A stretch of DNA of 62,528 nucleotides from Kocuria sp. p3-SID1428 (GTDB lineage: Bacteria > Actinomycetota > Actinomycetes > Actinomycetales > Micrococcaceae): NCBI RefSeq assembly GCF_025149945.1, contig NZ_JALXVH010000008.1, positions 1-62,528 of the forward strand, written 5' to 3'. Positions within the stretch are counted from its first letter, which is position 1, and the number at the start of each line of letters is the position of its first letter. The translations under genes and the position numbers were made by a program. Below, in pieces: positions 26,242 to 33,762 of the stretch. Under the pieces are notes generated by a model. The model did no database searches. It had not been told where the DNA came from and saw only the letters and a program-made list of their open reading frames with translations.

Positions 26242-26922
26242 ATGAACGCGTTAGCCGCATGGAGCACATTCGCTACGGCCCTATTCACGCTTGGACTTCT
26301 CTTGACAGCGGTACTGACGGCCTGTTCGGCCTTCAGTACGCTCAGGGCGGCGCGCGAGGCCAATGAACAGGCCAAGAGGGACTCGATCCTGCAAACCCGC
26401 CCATATGTCTACGCAGAGATCCTCCCCAGCTTGGCCGGAGCAGCCTCCTATGACCTCGTCGTGCGGAATCAGGGGCGGTCGGCTGCCCGCGATCTGCGCA
26501 TGGCTTTCGAGCCGCAGGTGAACACTCCCGACGACGTTGCGGACGCCATTCTGCGTGCGTTCGACACCCCGCGTGACCTTCCCCCGGGATCCTCCCTGCG
26601 GATGTACTGGCACATCGCTGCGGCCGAGGGCGAAACTCTAATGAACGCCAAGGGCACCGAGCCGGTAGAGGATGGGGGCTCCGGTATGCCCAAACATGGA
26701 GTCATCCAACTTCGCTACGAGGGCGACGACCCGTCTCAGGACCTGTACACGGAGAAGTACCCTTTCGACGTCGAGAATGCTGGCCTCTGGCCCCTCCCGG
26801 AGGATGGTCCCGAAGTTAGGGGGCCGCGCGACACCCGTTCCGACAAGATGTCGCCCAAGGAGCGACGCTTCTACAAAGCGCTCCAAGCACTCAGTCGCAA
26901 TGTTGGAGCCCTTCGCTGGTAG
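26242..26922 (+). CDS. Membrane-anchored protein of unknown function on integrated element
   Basis: A 226-residue protein with one N-terminal transmembrane helix (residues ~10-32, ALFTLGLLLTAVLTACSAF). A short charged helix (REANEQAKRDSI) and a soluble domain follow. The soluble domain begins 'TRPYVYAEILP' and continues with 'YDLVVRNQGRSAARDL', a pattern common to uncharacterised actinobacterial and phage proteins with an Ig-like beta domain. I prefer ATG 26242, with GAAGGGA ~8 nt upstream, over a start 27 codons earlier. It is flanked by a poly-C tract (26115-26124) upstream and attachment copy 4 downstream. No function assigned. Confidence 0.7.
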   Translation: MNALAAWSTFATALFTLGLLLTAVLTACSAFSTLRAAREANEQAKRDSILQTRPYVYAEILPSLAGAASYDLVVRNQGRSAARDLRMAFEPQVNTPDDVADAILRAFDTPRDLPPGSSLRMYWHIAAAEGETLMNAKGTEPVEDGGSGMPKHGVIQLRYEGDDPSQDLYTEKYPFDVENAGLWPLPEDGPEVRGPRDTRSDKMSPKERRFYKALQALSRNVGALRW

Positions 26923-27049
26923 GCAACCTCTAGTCCGGAAGCAGTCCTGGCCGCCCACGATCTGCCCACATCGATTGTGATCCAGAGGCATCTAGGGAGA
27001 CCTAGATCGCTGTCATTTCAAGGGTTGATTCCCCCGGTGTGGTCGCCTG

Positions 27050-27076
27050 CGTGGGTTCGATCCCCACAGGGCCCAC
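27050..27076 (+). repeat. tRNA-Lys 3'-end repeat, copy 4
   Basis: About 27 bp (T arm to past the discriminator base) match tRNA-Lys. The following ~55 bp also match the sequence after tRNA-Lys, including the ctca-loop hairpin, so the duplication spans both. Confidence 0.85.
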
Positions 27077-27107
27077 TCTGTGACGTCTCAGTACATCGGA
27101 AACACCC

Positions 27108-27131
27108 CGAACCCTCAGGTTCGGGGTGTTT
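27108..27131 (+). terminator. Second copy of the tRNA-Lys hairpin
   Basis: The stem accccgaacc/ggttcggggt with loop ctca and a T-tract is identical in sequence to the hairpin at 20938-20959 and occupies the same position relative to the tRNA repeat. Confidence 0.7.
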
Positions 27132-27496
27132 TTCGCTGCGTCGGGGTGCTCCGCGAGGACTCACCTAGGTGAGGGGTCGCCGGTGCAGACCTTCCGCCCA
27201 TGAACGACGGCATCTGCGACTCCTCTGCTGCGGCAGACTCGTGGGTTCTACCGTGGGCCCGTCGAGGATCTGCGACGTCGACCTGGTCAGACGCTGATCG
27301 CAACGGCACAGTCTTCGCGGGGCCGCGTCGGCCCCGGCACCCCGACCGTCACGGGCCCTGCCCCTCCCAATGAAAGCTGCACGGCGGCGTGCGAGGGCTG
27401 GATCCTGGTGCGGACGGCGGCGGGTCATGTCTCATCGTGGGTCCGGTGGTGTTGCCGAGGTATCGAGACATGTGGTGACGAGGTATTGAGACTCAA
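27132..27496. other. Gene-free stretch between repeat copies 4 and 5
   Basis: No convincing gene. It contains two related 16-nt strings, gaggtatcgagacatg (27457-27472) and gaggtattgagactca (27479-27494). Tandem strings of this kind occur at the ends of IS481-type elements, so this may be the left end of a deleted copy. Confidence 0.5.
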
Positions 27497-27497
27497 C

Positions 27498-27571
27498 ACC
27501 ACAGGGCCCACTCTGTGATGTCTCAGCACATCGGAAGCGCCTCGAACCCTCAGGTTCGGGGCGCTTCTCGT
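27498..27571 (+). repeat. tRNA-Lys 3'-end repeat, copy 5, with diverged hairpin
   Basis: The last ~14 tRNA bases (ccacagggcccac) are followed by the same downstream sequence as copies 1 and 4. The hairpin has changed to aagcgcc...ggcgctt: both arms changed together, so pairing is kept. Confidence 0.8.
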
Positions 27572-27627
27572 CGTGGCCGGAAGGCCGCCCAGGGACTGGA
27601 GGCTCGTGGCCGGGAGCCCGGGGCGGC

Positions 27628-27687
27628 GGGTTGGTGACAGATCTGCACCTCATCAGCGCTGATGAGGTGCAGATCTGTCACCAACCC
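27628..27687. repeat. 60-bp perfect palindrome
   Basis: Two 30-nt arms (27628-27657 and 27658-27687) are exact inverted copies with no spacer. The arms contain ggtgacagatctgcacctca. It lies ~150 bp before the YfcC gene and just after the last tRNA-Lys repeat. It may be a terminator, an operator or an element end; no T-tract follows. Confidence 0.9.
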
Positions 27688-27835
27688 TCCCGGCTGGGCA
27701 CACGTCGGAGAGGCCGGTTACGGCCCGAGTCTTCGTTCTTGGGGTGCCCGCGACGGGGTGCATAGGTTCGAAAGCAGGCGCGCCTCCGCTGCCCGCTGGC
27801 GCGCGACGAACCTGCCCGACCCGCGAGGGAGCCCC

Positions 27836-29314
27836 ATGTCCACCTCCGCATCAGCCGGAGAGCCCGCCGCTTCACGAGAGACCTCTCCCGCCGGGGAGCC
27901 CGCCGCCGCGGAGACTGACCCCACCGCCCCGCGGGACCGCTTCCCGCACGTCTACGTCATCCTGATCGCCTTCGCGCTGCTGGCCGCCGTCGCCAGCTGG
28001 CTTGTCCCTGCGGGACAGTACGAGCGGATGGCGGGACCGGGCGGCCGGGAGGTCGTGGACCCGGACAGCTTCTCGTTCATCGAGCAGTCGCCCGTCACCG
28101 CCCTGCAGCTGCTCACCGCGATCCCGCGCGGGCTGGTGGATGCCGGGGCCATCGTGTTCTTCGTCTTCACGATCGGCGGCATGTTCGAGGTCATCCGCAG
28201 GACCGGGCTGATCGACGTCGCCCTGGCCGCGGTAGCTCGGACCTTCTCCGGCCGGGGGATCGTGGTGATCCCCGTGCTGATGACGGTGTTCTCGCTGATC
28301 GCCAGCTTCATCGGCGTGCCCGAGCTCTCGCTCGTCTACATCCCGGCGATCATGCCGCTGATCCTCAGCCTGGGCTACGACCGGGTCGTCGCGGCCGGGA
28401 TCGCGCTGCTGGGCACGGGCGCGGGCTTCGCCGCAGGATTCCTCAACCCGATCAACACCGGGCTGGGCCAGCAGATCGCCGGGCTGGAGCCCTTCTCGGG
28501 TATCGGTCTGCGCATCGTGCTCTACGTCTTCTATCTGGCCACGGGCATCGCCTACGTCATGTGGTACGCCCGCCGCGTGGCCGCCGATCCCACGCGCTCG
28601 GTGCTGCACGGCCACGCCGACACCTCCATCCGCGACCGCGACCGCCTGGATCTGGAGTCCACCCCGCGCTTCACCGGGCGCCAGCGCGCGGCGGCCGTCG
28701 CCCTGATCCTGATGGCCGGTCTGCTGGTGTGGGGGATCCTCACCCAGGGCTGGTTCTTCCCCGAGTTCGCGGGAATGTTCATCCTCACCGCGATCGTCGT
28801 CGGGCTGGTCGCGGGGCTGAAGACGCGCGAGCTGGCCGAGGGCTTCGATCAGGGCATGCGCGACGTCCTCGCCGGCGCGATCATCGTCGGCGTGGCCCGC
28901 GGCGTAGCCATCGTCCTCGAGGACGGGCACATCCTGGACACGATCATCTACGGCCTGGGGGAGTCGGTGGGCTTCCTGCCGCCCGTGCTGTTCGTCGTCG
29001 GGATGTTCCTGATGCAGGCGGTGTTCAACCTGATCGTCCCGTCCGGCTCCGGGCAGGCGCTCGTGACTCTGCCCGTGCTGGCGCCGCTGTCGGACATCCT
29101 GGGCGTCTCGCGCCAGTCGGCGGTGCTGGCGTATCAGACCGGCGACGGCATGACGAACGTGCTGTACCCGACCTCCGGGTACTTCATGGCGGCGCTGGTG
29201 GTCGGGCGCATCCCGTGGAACCGGTGGGTGCGCTTCTATGCCCCGCTGCTGGGGGTCTGGGTGCTGATCTCGATCGGCTTCCTGATCTTCGCCCAGGTCA
29301 CCGGCTGGAGCTGA
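27836..29314 (+). CDS. YfcC-family transporter
   Basis: A 492-residue polytopic protein with ~12 helices. It matches the YfcC/DcuC-like family: 'ALLAAVASWLVPAGQYER' near the N-terminus and 'LNPINTGLGQQIAGL' in the middle. The family signature 'FNLIVPSGSGQALVTLPVL' lies near residue 400, then 'QTGDGMTNVLYPTSG'. Family members are thought to move basic amino acids or C4-dicarboxylates; the substrate here is unknown. The N-terminal 40 residues are Ala/Glu/Pro-rich. ATG 27836 has GAGGGA 5 nt upstream. It ends 8 bp before a 64-nt hairpin repeat shared with the convergent SMR genes. Confidence 0.85.
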   Translation: MSTSASAGEPAASRETSPAGEPAAAETDPTAPRDRFPHVYVILIAFALLAAVASWLVPAGQYERMAGPGGREVVDPDSFSFIEQSPVTALQLLTAIPRGLVDAGAIVFFVFTIGGMFEVIRRTGLIDVALAAVARTFSGRGIVVIPVLMTVFSLIASFIGVPELSLVYIPAIMPLILSLGYDRVVAAGIALLGTGAGFAAGFLNPINTGLGQQIAGLEPFSGIGLRIVLYVFYLATGIAYVMWYARRVAADPTRSVLHGHADTSIRDRDRLDLESTPRFTGRQRAAAVALILMAGLLVWGILTQGWFFPEFAGMFILTAIVVGLVAGLKTRELAEGFDQGMRDVLAGAIIVGVARGVAIVLEDGHILDTIIYGLGESVGFLPPVLFVVGMFLMQAVFNLIVPSGSGQALVTLPVLAPLSDILGVSRQSAVLAYQTGDGMTNVLYPTSGYFMAALVVGRIPWNRWVRFYAPLLGVWVLISIGFLIFAQVTGWS

Positions 29315-29329
29315 TCCCCATCCCTCTCC

Positions 29330-29393
29330 CCGCCGAGTGGATACCCAGTTGCGCTGTCGGGCGCAATAGCGCAACTGGGTATCCACTCGGCGG
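29330..29393. repeat. 64-nt palindromic repeat, copy A
   Basis: Core begins ccgccgagtggataccc and ends with its complement. The 26-nt left arm pairs perfectly with the right arm around a 12-nt centre. Flanks (29322-29329 ccctctcc, 29394-29400 agaggg) extend the stem. It sits between two convergent genes, 15 bp after one stop and 9 bp from the other, so it could terminate both. Confidence 0.9.
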
Positions 29394-29402
29394 GAGAGGG
29401 CC

Positions 29403-29732
29403 TCAGTGCGCGGCGCCGAGTTCGATGAGCAGCACGCCGCCGATGATCAGGGTGATCCCCAGGGTCATGACCCGGGTGAGCGGCTCCTTGAACAGGACGC
29501 GGCTGAGGATCGCGGTGAGGGCCACGCCGGCAGCTGCCCAGACGCCGTAGGCGACGCCCAGCGGCGTGCCCTCGGCGAGGGTCAGCGTGAGCATCGAGAA
29601 GGCCAGGACGTAGCCGCCGCCGATCGCCAGCCACCACAGCTTGGAGCCGGCGGCGGCCATGCGCAGGCTGAGGGTGGCGCTGACCTCGAAGAGGATCGCT
29701 AGGACGAGGGATGTCACTGCCAGGGGAGTCAT
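29403..29732 (-). CDS. SMR-family multidrug efflux subunit 2
   Basis: A 109-residue, four-helix small multidrug resistance protein. The membrane-embedded Glu of helix 1 is in 'LAILFEVSATLSLRMA', and the 'GVAYGVWAAAGVALTAI' helix 3 motif is typical of EmrE/EbrB. It overlaps the upstream SMR gene by 4 bp, so the two are translationally coupled. Paired unequal SMR genes (EbrAB, YkkCD type) usually form a heterodimer. Both are downstream of a TetR regulator. Confidence 0.92.
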   Translation of the reverse strand: MTPLAVTSLVLAILFEVSATLSLRMAAAGSKLWWLAIGGGYVLAFSMLTLTLAEGTPLGVAYGVWAAAGVALTAILSRVLFKEPLTRVMTLGITLIIGGVLLIELGAAH

Positions 29733-30100
29733 CGTGCAGTCGCCTCCTTCTGCTCGCGTGCGGTGTCCGGCGTGTTCTGAGCCTGTTGGGAGCCGATCTC
29801 GACCAGCAGCACGCCGCCCATCACGGCGGCGATGCCGATGCCCATGGGCAGGGTCAGGGGCTCGTGGAAGATCACGGCGGACAGGACTGCCGTCAGCGCC
29901 ACGCCGCAGGCGGCCCAGATGCCGTAGCCCACGCCCAGGCTCATGCCCTCGCGCAGGGCCTGGAACATGCACAGGAAGGCGGCGGCGTAGCCTGCGACCA
30001 CCACGGCGTAGAGCGCCGGGGCCTCCAGTGCTGCCTTCAGGGACAGCGTGGCGGTCACCTCCACCAGGATCGCCAGGGTCAGGAAGATCCACTTCTTCAT
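29729..30100 (-). CDS. SMR-family multidrug efflux subunit 1
   Basis: A 123-residue four-helix SMR protein, with Glu in 'LAILVEVTATLSLKAA' and 'GVGYGIWAACGVALTAV'. A hydrophilic C-terminal tail of ~18 residues (ending EQKEATAR) is longer than in its partner; in paired SMRs one subunit commonly carries such a tail. It overlaps tetR by 4 bp upstream and its partner by 4 bp downstream, forming a tight three-gene operon. Confidence 0.92.
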   Translation of the reverse strand: MKKWIFLTLAILVEVTATLSLKAALEAPALYAVVVAGYAAAFLCMFQALREGMSLGVGYGIWAACGVALTAVLSAVIFHEPLTLPMGIGIAAVMGGVLLVEIGSQQAQNTPDTAREQKEATAR

Positions 30101-30606
30101 GCGTCAGTCTCCTTCTCGAACAGGGACAGGGCGACGTCGAGCACGGCCGCGCGCTGATCGCGGTCCTGCGGGAGGATCCCCAGGCAGCGGTCGATCCAGG
30201 CGCCGTCGGCGAGATAGCGCACGGCGGCTGCGCGCGGATGCTCCAACGAGCCGAACCAGGCGTCCATCTGCTCGCCCCAGCGCACGGAGAGCTTCTCGCG
30301 CAGCCGGGGATCGGCGAACAAAGCGAGATCGGCGGTGTCCATCTCGCCGAGCAGCGCGAGCTCTGCGTAGGCGCGCAGCCGCTGCTCGGGGCTCGCGTCG
30401 GCACCGGCCCGCTCCGACAGCTCGCGCTCCCAGCGGGCGAGCAGGTGCTCCAGCACCGCGAAGGCCAGCGCTTCCTTGGTGGGGAAGTGGTGCACGACGC
30501 CGGGCTTGGTCAGCTTCGCCTCCTGCGCGACGGCGTCGATGGTCAGGGAGCGGCCATCGCGCAGGACGTCGAGGGCGGCGTCGAGGATCTGGGGGTTCGT
30601 CATCAT
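30097..30606 (-). CDS. TetR-family regulator of the SMR pair
   Basis: A 169-residue repressor. An N-terminal helix-turn-helix (SLTIDAVAQEAKLTKPGVVHHF, given in part as AQEAKLTKPGVVHHF) is followed by a helical ligand domain. It is the first gene of the tetR-SMR-SMR operon and should control it. A perfect 16-bp palindrome lies 12-27 bp upstream of its start, and a TATGGT hexamer ends 7 nt before the ATG. Repressor binding would therefore block its own promoter. The ligand is probably a cationic drug exported by the pump (inference). Confidence 0.88.
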   Translation of the reverse strand: MMTNPQILDAALDVLRDGRSLTIDAVAQEAKLTKPGVVHHFPTKEALAFAVLEHLLARWERELSERAGADASPEQRLRAYAELALLGEMDTADLALFADPRLREKLSVRWGEQMDAWFGSLEHPRAAAVRYLADGAWIDRCLGILPQDRDQRAAVLDVALSLFEKETDA

Positions 30607-30617
30607 ACCCTAAACCA

Positions 30618-30633
30618 TACCATACGTATGGTA
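30618..30633. promoter_or_regulatory. Palindromic operator of the TetR-SMR operon
   Basis: taccatacgtatggta is a perfect 16-bp palindrome overlapping the predicted promoter of tetR. On the minus strand the -10 TATGGT corresponds to 30614-30619. Size and position suit a TetR dimer. Confidence 0.65.
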
Positions 30634-30655
30634 GGTATCGATTCCGCCTCTCTCC

Positions 30656-30719
30656 CCGCCGAGTGGATGCCCAGTTGCGCTATCGGGCGGAACAGCGCAA
30701 CTGGGGATCCACTCGGCGG
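30656..30719. repeat. 64-nt palindromic repeat, copy B
   Basis: Same core as copy A with arms ccgccgagtggatgccc and ...ggggatccactcggcgg. One G-G mismatch is otherwise fully paired to the gcgct/agcgc closing pairs, with a 12-nt centre. Its right edge is 6 bp from the yeiH stop, so on the minus strand it follows yeiH directly and precedes the tetR promoter. Confidence 0.9.
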
Positions 30720-30725
30720 AGGGGG

Positions 30726-31769
30726 TCAGGGGGTGGCGAGGGCGATGCCTCCTGCGGCGATGCCGGCGACCAGCAGCGTGGACAGGGCCGCCAGGGCGAA
30801 GGGGCGGGCGCCCACGGCGGCCAGCGCTCGGAAGCGGACGCCGCAGCCCAGCCCGAACATCGCCGCGGCCAGCAGGAGGGTCTGCAGCAGCTGGGCACCG
30901 GCCAGCGCGGGGTCCGGGATGGGCAGCAGGGAGCGTACGAGCACCATGGCCAGAAATCCCACGACGAACAGGGGCACGACGGGCGGCAGCGCCCCGGGCG
31001 ATGCGTCGGGATCCGCGGCCTTCCGGGTCCGGCGGCGGTGCAGGCTCAGGATCGCGATGACCGGCGCGAGCAGCAGCACGCGGGCGAGCTTGACCACGAC
31101 GGCCGCGCTCAGCGCCCCGCCGCCGACGAACCCGCCGACGGCCACCACCTGGGCGATCTCGTGGATCGAAGCTCCAGCCCACAGCCCGGTCGTCTCCGCC
31201 TCCAGCCCCAGGGCTGAGCTGAGCAGCGGCACGATCCCGATCATGAGCGTCCCGAACAGCGCCACCAACGCGATCGCGGTGACGGCGTCCTGCTCACGCT
31301 CGCCGTGGGGATCACTCGCCCCGGCGGCCCCGGCCACCGCGGCGGCACCGCAGATCGAGAAGCCGCAGGCCACCAGCAGGCTCAGATGCCCGGGCACACC
31401 CAGCAGTCGGCCCAGGGTGAGCGTGCCGATGATCCCGCCGACGACGACGGCGAGCACGACGCCCAGCAGCGGCGCCCCCAGGGCCAGGATGTCGCCCAGG
31501 ACCAGCTGCAGCCCCAGGACGACGATGCCGGCGCGCAGCAGGTGGCGGGAGCTGAAGGCGATGCCCGCGGCACCGGCGCTCGGGAGCAGCTCCAGGTTGG
31601 CCGCGGCCATGCCCATCACGATGGCGCACAGCAGCGCGGGCAGTCCCGGCAGCAGCGCAGCGAGCCCCAGGGACAGCCCGGCGGCGGCCAGGCACAGCAT
31701 GATGCCGGGCACCAGGGCGCGCACAGTGCTGGCGGACGCCGGTGCTGCGGTGGTCCTGTGCGGGGTCAT
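30726..31769 (-). CDS. yeiH: YeiH-family putative sulfate exporter (UPF0324)
   Basis: A 347-residue membrane protein with about ten helices. Family marks are 'LLRAGIVVLGLQLVLGDI', 'LVACGFSICGAAAVAG' and 'WAGASIHEIAQVVAVG'. Proteins of this family are annotated as sulfate exporters; substrate evidence is thin. I start at ATG 31769 (MTPHRTTAAP), 14 codons after an earlier in-frame ATG. It is divergent from a LysR regulator 93 bp away, the same pairing as yeiH-yeiE in enterobacteria, so the LysR protein probably controls it. Confidence 0.85.
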   Translation of the reverse strand: MTPHRTTAAPASASTVRALVPGIMLCLAAAGLSLGLAALLPGLPALLCAIVMGMAAANLELLPSAGAAGIAFSSRHLLRAGIVVLGLQLVLGDILALGAPLLGVVLAVVVGGIIGTLTLGRLLGVPGHLSLLVACGFSICGAAAVAGAAGASDPHGEREQDAVTAIALVALFGTLMIGIVPLLSSALGLEAETTGLWAGASIHEIAQVVAVGGFVGGGALSAAVVVKLARVLLLAPVIAILSLHRRRTRKAADPDASPGALPPVVPLFVVGFLAMVLVRSLLPIPDPALAGAQLLQTLLLAAAMFGLGCGVRFRALAAVGARPFALAALSTLLVAGIAAGGIALATP

Positions 31770-31862
31770 CTGTCCATCGTCGCGAGTCCGCGCGATCGGC
31801 AGTAGAGGCATCTCCGTGCCGGGTCACAAGCTATCGTTGGATCTCGAGGCGATGGGGGCAGC

Positions 31863-32768
31863 ATGACGAGTGAGCCGGACCTGGAGTCCCTGCGCGCCCT
31901 CACTCTGGCAGCGCAGCACGGCAGCATCTCGGCCGCAGCGGCACGGCAGGACGTCAGCCAGCAGGCCCTGTCGCTGCGGATCCGCGCGTTGGAGAGGCAG
32001 CTGGGTCTCGCCCTGCTGGTGCGCTCGCCCAGGGGATCCCATCTCACGCCGTCGGGCGAGCTGCTGGTCGGCTGGGCCGCCCCTCTGCTGGCGGCCGCCG
32101 ACGACTTCGCCGCAGCGACCCGCTCCCTGCGCGAGTCCCGTGCGGACACCCTGCGCATCGCGGCCAGCCTGACCATCGCCGAGCACCTGCTTCCCCCGTG
32201 GGTGGCCCGCTGGCGCGCGCAGCGAGGCCAGGAGGGCCCTCTCGTACAGCTGCGCGCGGCCAACAGCAGCGCCGTCATCGAGTCCGTGCGTGAGGGGGCC
32301 GTCGACCTCGGACTCATCGAGACACCCGACCTGCCGCAGGACCTGGGGTGCGAGCAGATCGGCTCGGACACGGTGGAGGTCGTGGTCGACGCTGCGCATC
32401 CGTGGGTCCGTCGTGCCGCCGTCGCCGCTGACGAGCTCGCCCGCACGCCCCTGGTGCTGCGCGAGCCGGGCAGCGGAACCCGCCGGGCGCTCGAGGAGGC
32501 GCTGCTCCGGGCGGGCTACCCGCTTGCCGCCGAGCCCGCCGTGGTCTCGCCGACCACCCTGGGCGTGCGCAGTGCGACCATGGCCGGCACGGCTCCCGGC
32601 GCCCTCAGCTCGATCGCGGTGGCGGAGGACCTGCGGGCGAGACGACTCGTGCGAGTGCAGATCGCCGGCGTCGCGATCGCCCGCCCGCTGACGGCCATCT
32701 GGTCGAGCAGCCGTCCGAGCGCGGCAGCGCGCGCCTTCCTGTCGATGCGCGCCCGGCTCACCTCCTGA
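31863..32768 (+). CDS. LysR-family transcriptional regulator
   Basis: A 301-residue regulator. The N-terminal winged helix-turn-helix (AAAARQDVSQQALSLRIRAL) is followed by a periplasmic-binding-like effector domain with 'GAVDLGLIETPDLP' and the 'REPGSGTRRALEEAL' loop typical of the CysB/CbbR/YeiE side of the family. GGGGGC lies 5 nt before the ATG. Divergence from yeiH suggests it regulates that gene and itself from the shared 93-bp gap. Confidence 0.88.
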   Translation: MTSEPDLESLRALTLAAQHGSISAAAARQDVSQQALSLRIRALERQLGLALLVRSPRGSHLTPSGELLVGWAAPLLAAADDFAAATRSLRESRADTLRIAASLTIAEHLLPPWVARWRAQRGQEGPLVQLRAANSSAVIESVREGAVDLGLIETPDLPQDLGCEQIGSDTVEVVVDAAHPWVRRAAVAADELARTPLVLREPGSGTRRALEEALLRAGYPLAAEPAVVSPTTLGVRSATMAGTAPGALSSIAVAEDLRARRLVRVQIAGVAIARPLTAIWSSSRPSAAARAFLSMRARLTS

Positions 32769-32872
32769 GGGGCCTGCTGGGGTGGACGAGCCATAGTTGC
32801 TAGCGTCGGCATACGGGCTGATCAGAAGCAGGCCCGCTTCGATCGGCCGGCCGAGAACCGGAAGGGGCCGAC

Positions 32873-33526
32873 ATGCATCAGCGAACAGCATCCACCACCA
32901 CCACGGCACGACGACCGGCGACGCTGCTGAGCCTGGGGGCCGTCGCGGCCCTGGCGCTCAGCGCCTGCGCGGGGCAGGACTCCGGTGCGGAGGGAGACGG
33001 CGAGACCGCGTCGTCCGCCGCCGACAGCGCCGCCCTGGCGACCGCCGCGGCCCAGGACGGCGACGGCCAGGACGCCGGCACCGCCGAGTTCACCGAGACG
33101 GACGGCGGGATGGAGATCAGCGTCGATCTCGAGAACCTGGAACCGGGCCACCACGGCCTGCACCTGCATCAGGTCGGCGAATGCGAGCCGGACAGCGCCG
33201 CGCCGGACGACCCGTCGGACACCGGCGACTTCCTCTCGGCAGGCGGGCACCTGAATCCGGACGACGCGCAGCATCCCGACCACGCGGGTGACCTGCCGTC
33301 GATCCTGGTCCAGGAGGACGGCACGGCGCAGATCACCTTCACCACGGACAGGCTCGCCCAGGAGGACCTGCTCGACGACGACGGGACCGCGCTGATGGTC
33401 CACTCTGATGCCGACAACTTCGCGAACATCCCCGAGCGCTACGCCCCGGAGGGCGCCGACGAGGACAGCACCTCCACCGGCGATGCCGGGGACCGCGCGG
33501 CCTGCGGCGTGGTCGAGGAGGCCTGA
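32873..33526 (+). CDS. sodC: Cu-Zn superoxide dismutase, lipoprotein
   Basis: Destroys superoxide outside the membrane. The 217-residue preprotein has a lipobox LSAC (Cys ~32) and an acidic linker. The SOD fold has copper ligands in 'GLHLHQVG' and 'GGHL' and a last His in 'MVHSDADNF'. Zinc-site residues are visible in 'DAQHPDHAGDLPSI' (His, His, Asp), and the disulfide cysteines are GEC and AACG. Unlike mycobacterial SodC, the zinc ligands appear complete. The active-site Arg is not obvious: the usual GxR near the end is 'AGDRAACGVV', in which R likely serves. A strong SD (aaggggcc) precedes ATG 32873. Confidence 0.9.
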   Translation: MHQRTASTTTTARRPATLLSLGAVAALALSACAGQDSGAEGDGETASSAADSAALATAAAQDGDGQDAGTAEFTETDGGMEISVDLENLEPGHHGLHLHQVGECEPDSAAPDDPSDTGDFLSAGGHLNPDDAQHPDHAGDLPSILVQEDGTAQITFTTDRLAQEDLLDDDGTALMVHSDADNFANIPERYAPEGADEDSTSTGDAGDRAACGVVEEA

Positions 33527-33545
33527 GCCTCAGCCGCCCACCGCC

Positions 33546-33586
33546 CGACGACGCCCGCCGCACTGCCTGTGCGGCGGCCGTCGTCG
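33546..33586 (+). terminator. Terminator after sodC
   Basis: An 18-bp stem with one mismatch (33546-33563 with 33569-33586), 5-nt loop, then ttct; 20 bp after the sodC stop. Confidence 0.75.
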
Positions 33587-33632
33587 TTCTCGAGCCTGAG
33601 CGCCTGCCCTCCGATGACAGCTCCAGACCCCA

Positions 33633-33696
33633 CCGCCGAGTGGATAGCCAGTTGCGATGAAGGACCCCATGGCGCAAACGGGTATCCACTCGGCGG
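33633..33696. repeat. 64-nt palindromic repeat, copy C (degenerate)
   Basis: Ends ccgccgagtggata and tatccactcggcgg are conserved. The inner arms (gccagttgcg against cgcaaacggg) have two to three mismatches, and the 16-nt centre is unrelated to the other copies. Total length is still 64 nt. It lies between sodC and the MFS gene, which are both on the plus strand. Confidence 0.85.
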
Positions 33697-33762
33697 AGGG
33701 GGAGGTGCGGTATGGAGCCTGTGCTGCGCCCCGGATCGCGCGGCTGCCCACGATCGGGGGTG

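Noticed and set aside
27165..27428. 87-codon minus-strand frame as a transposase
   Set aside because: No DDE or helix-turn-helix pattern; only nearby DNA strings resemble IS481 ends.
22800..27500. CRISPR array
   Set aside because: The repeats are few, unevenly spaced by kilobases and derived from tRNA; no spacer-sized periodicity or cas gene is present anywhere in the window.
20914..27580. tRNA-Lys repeats as additional tRNA genes
   Set aside because: None has a matching 5' half or acceptor partner, so they are 3'-end fragments only.
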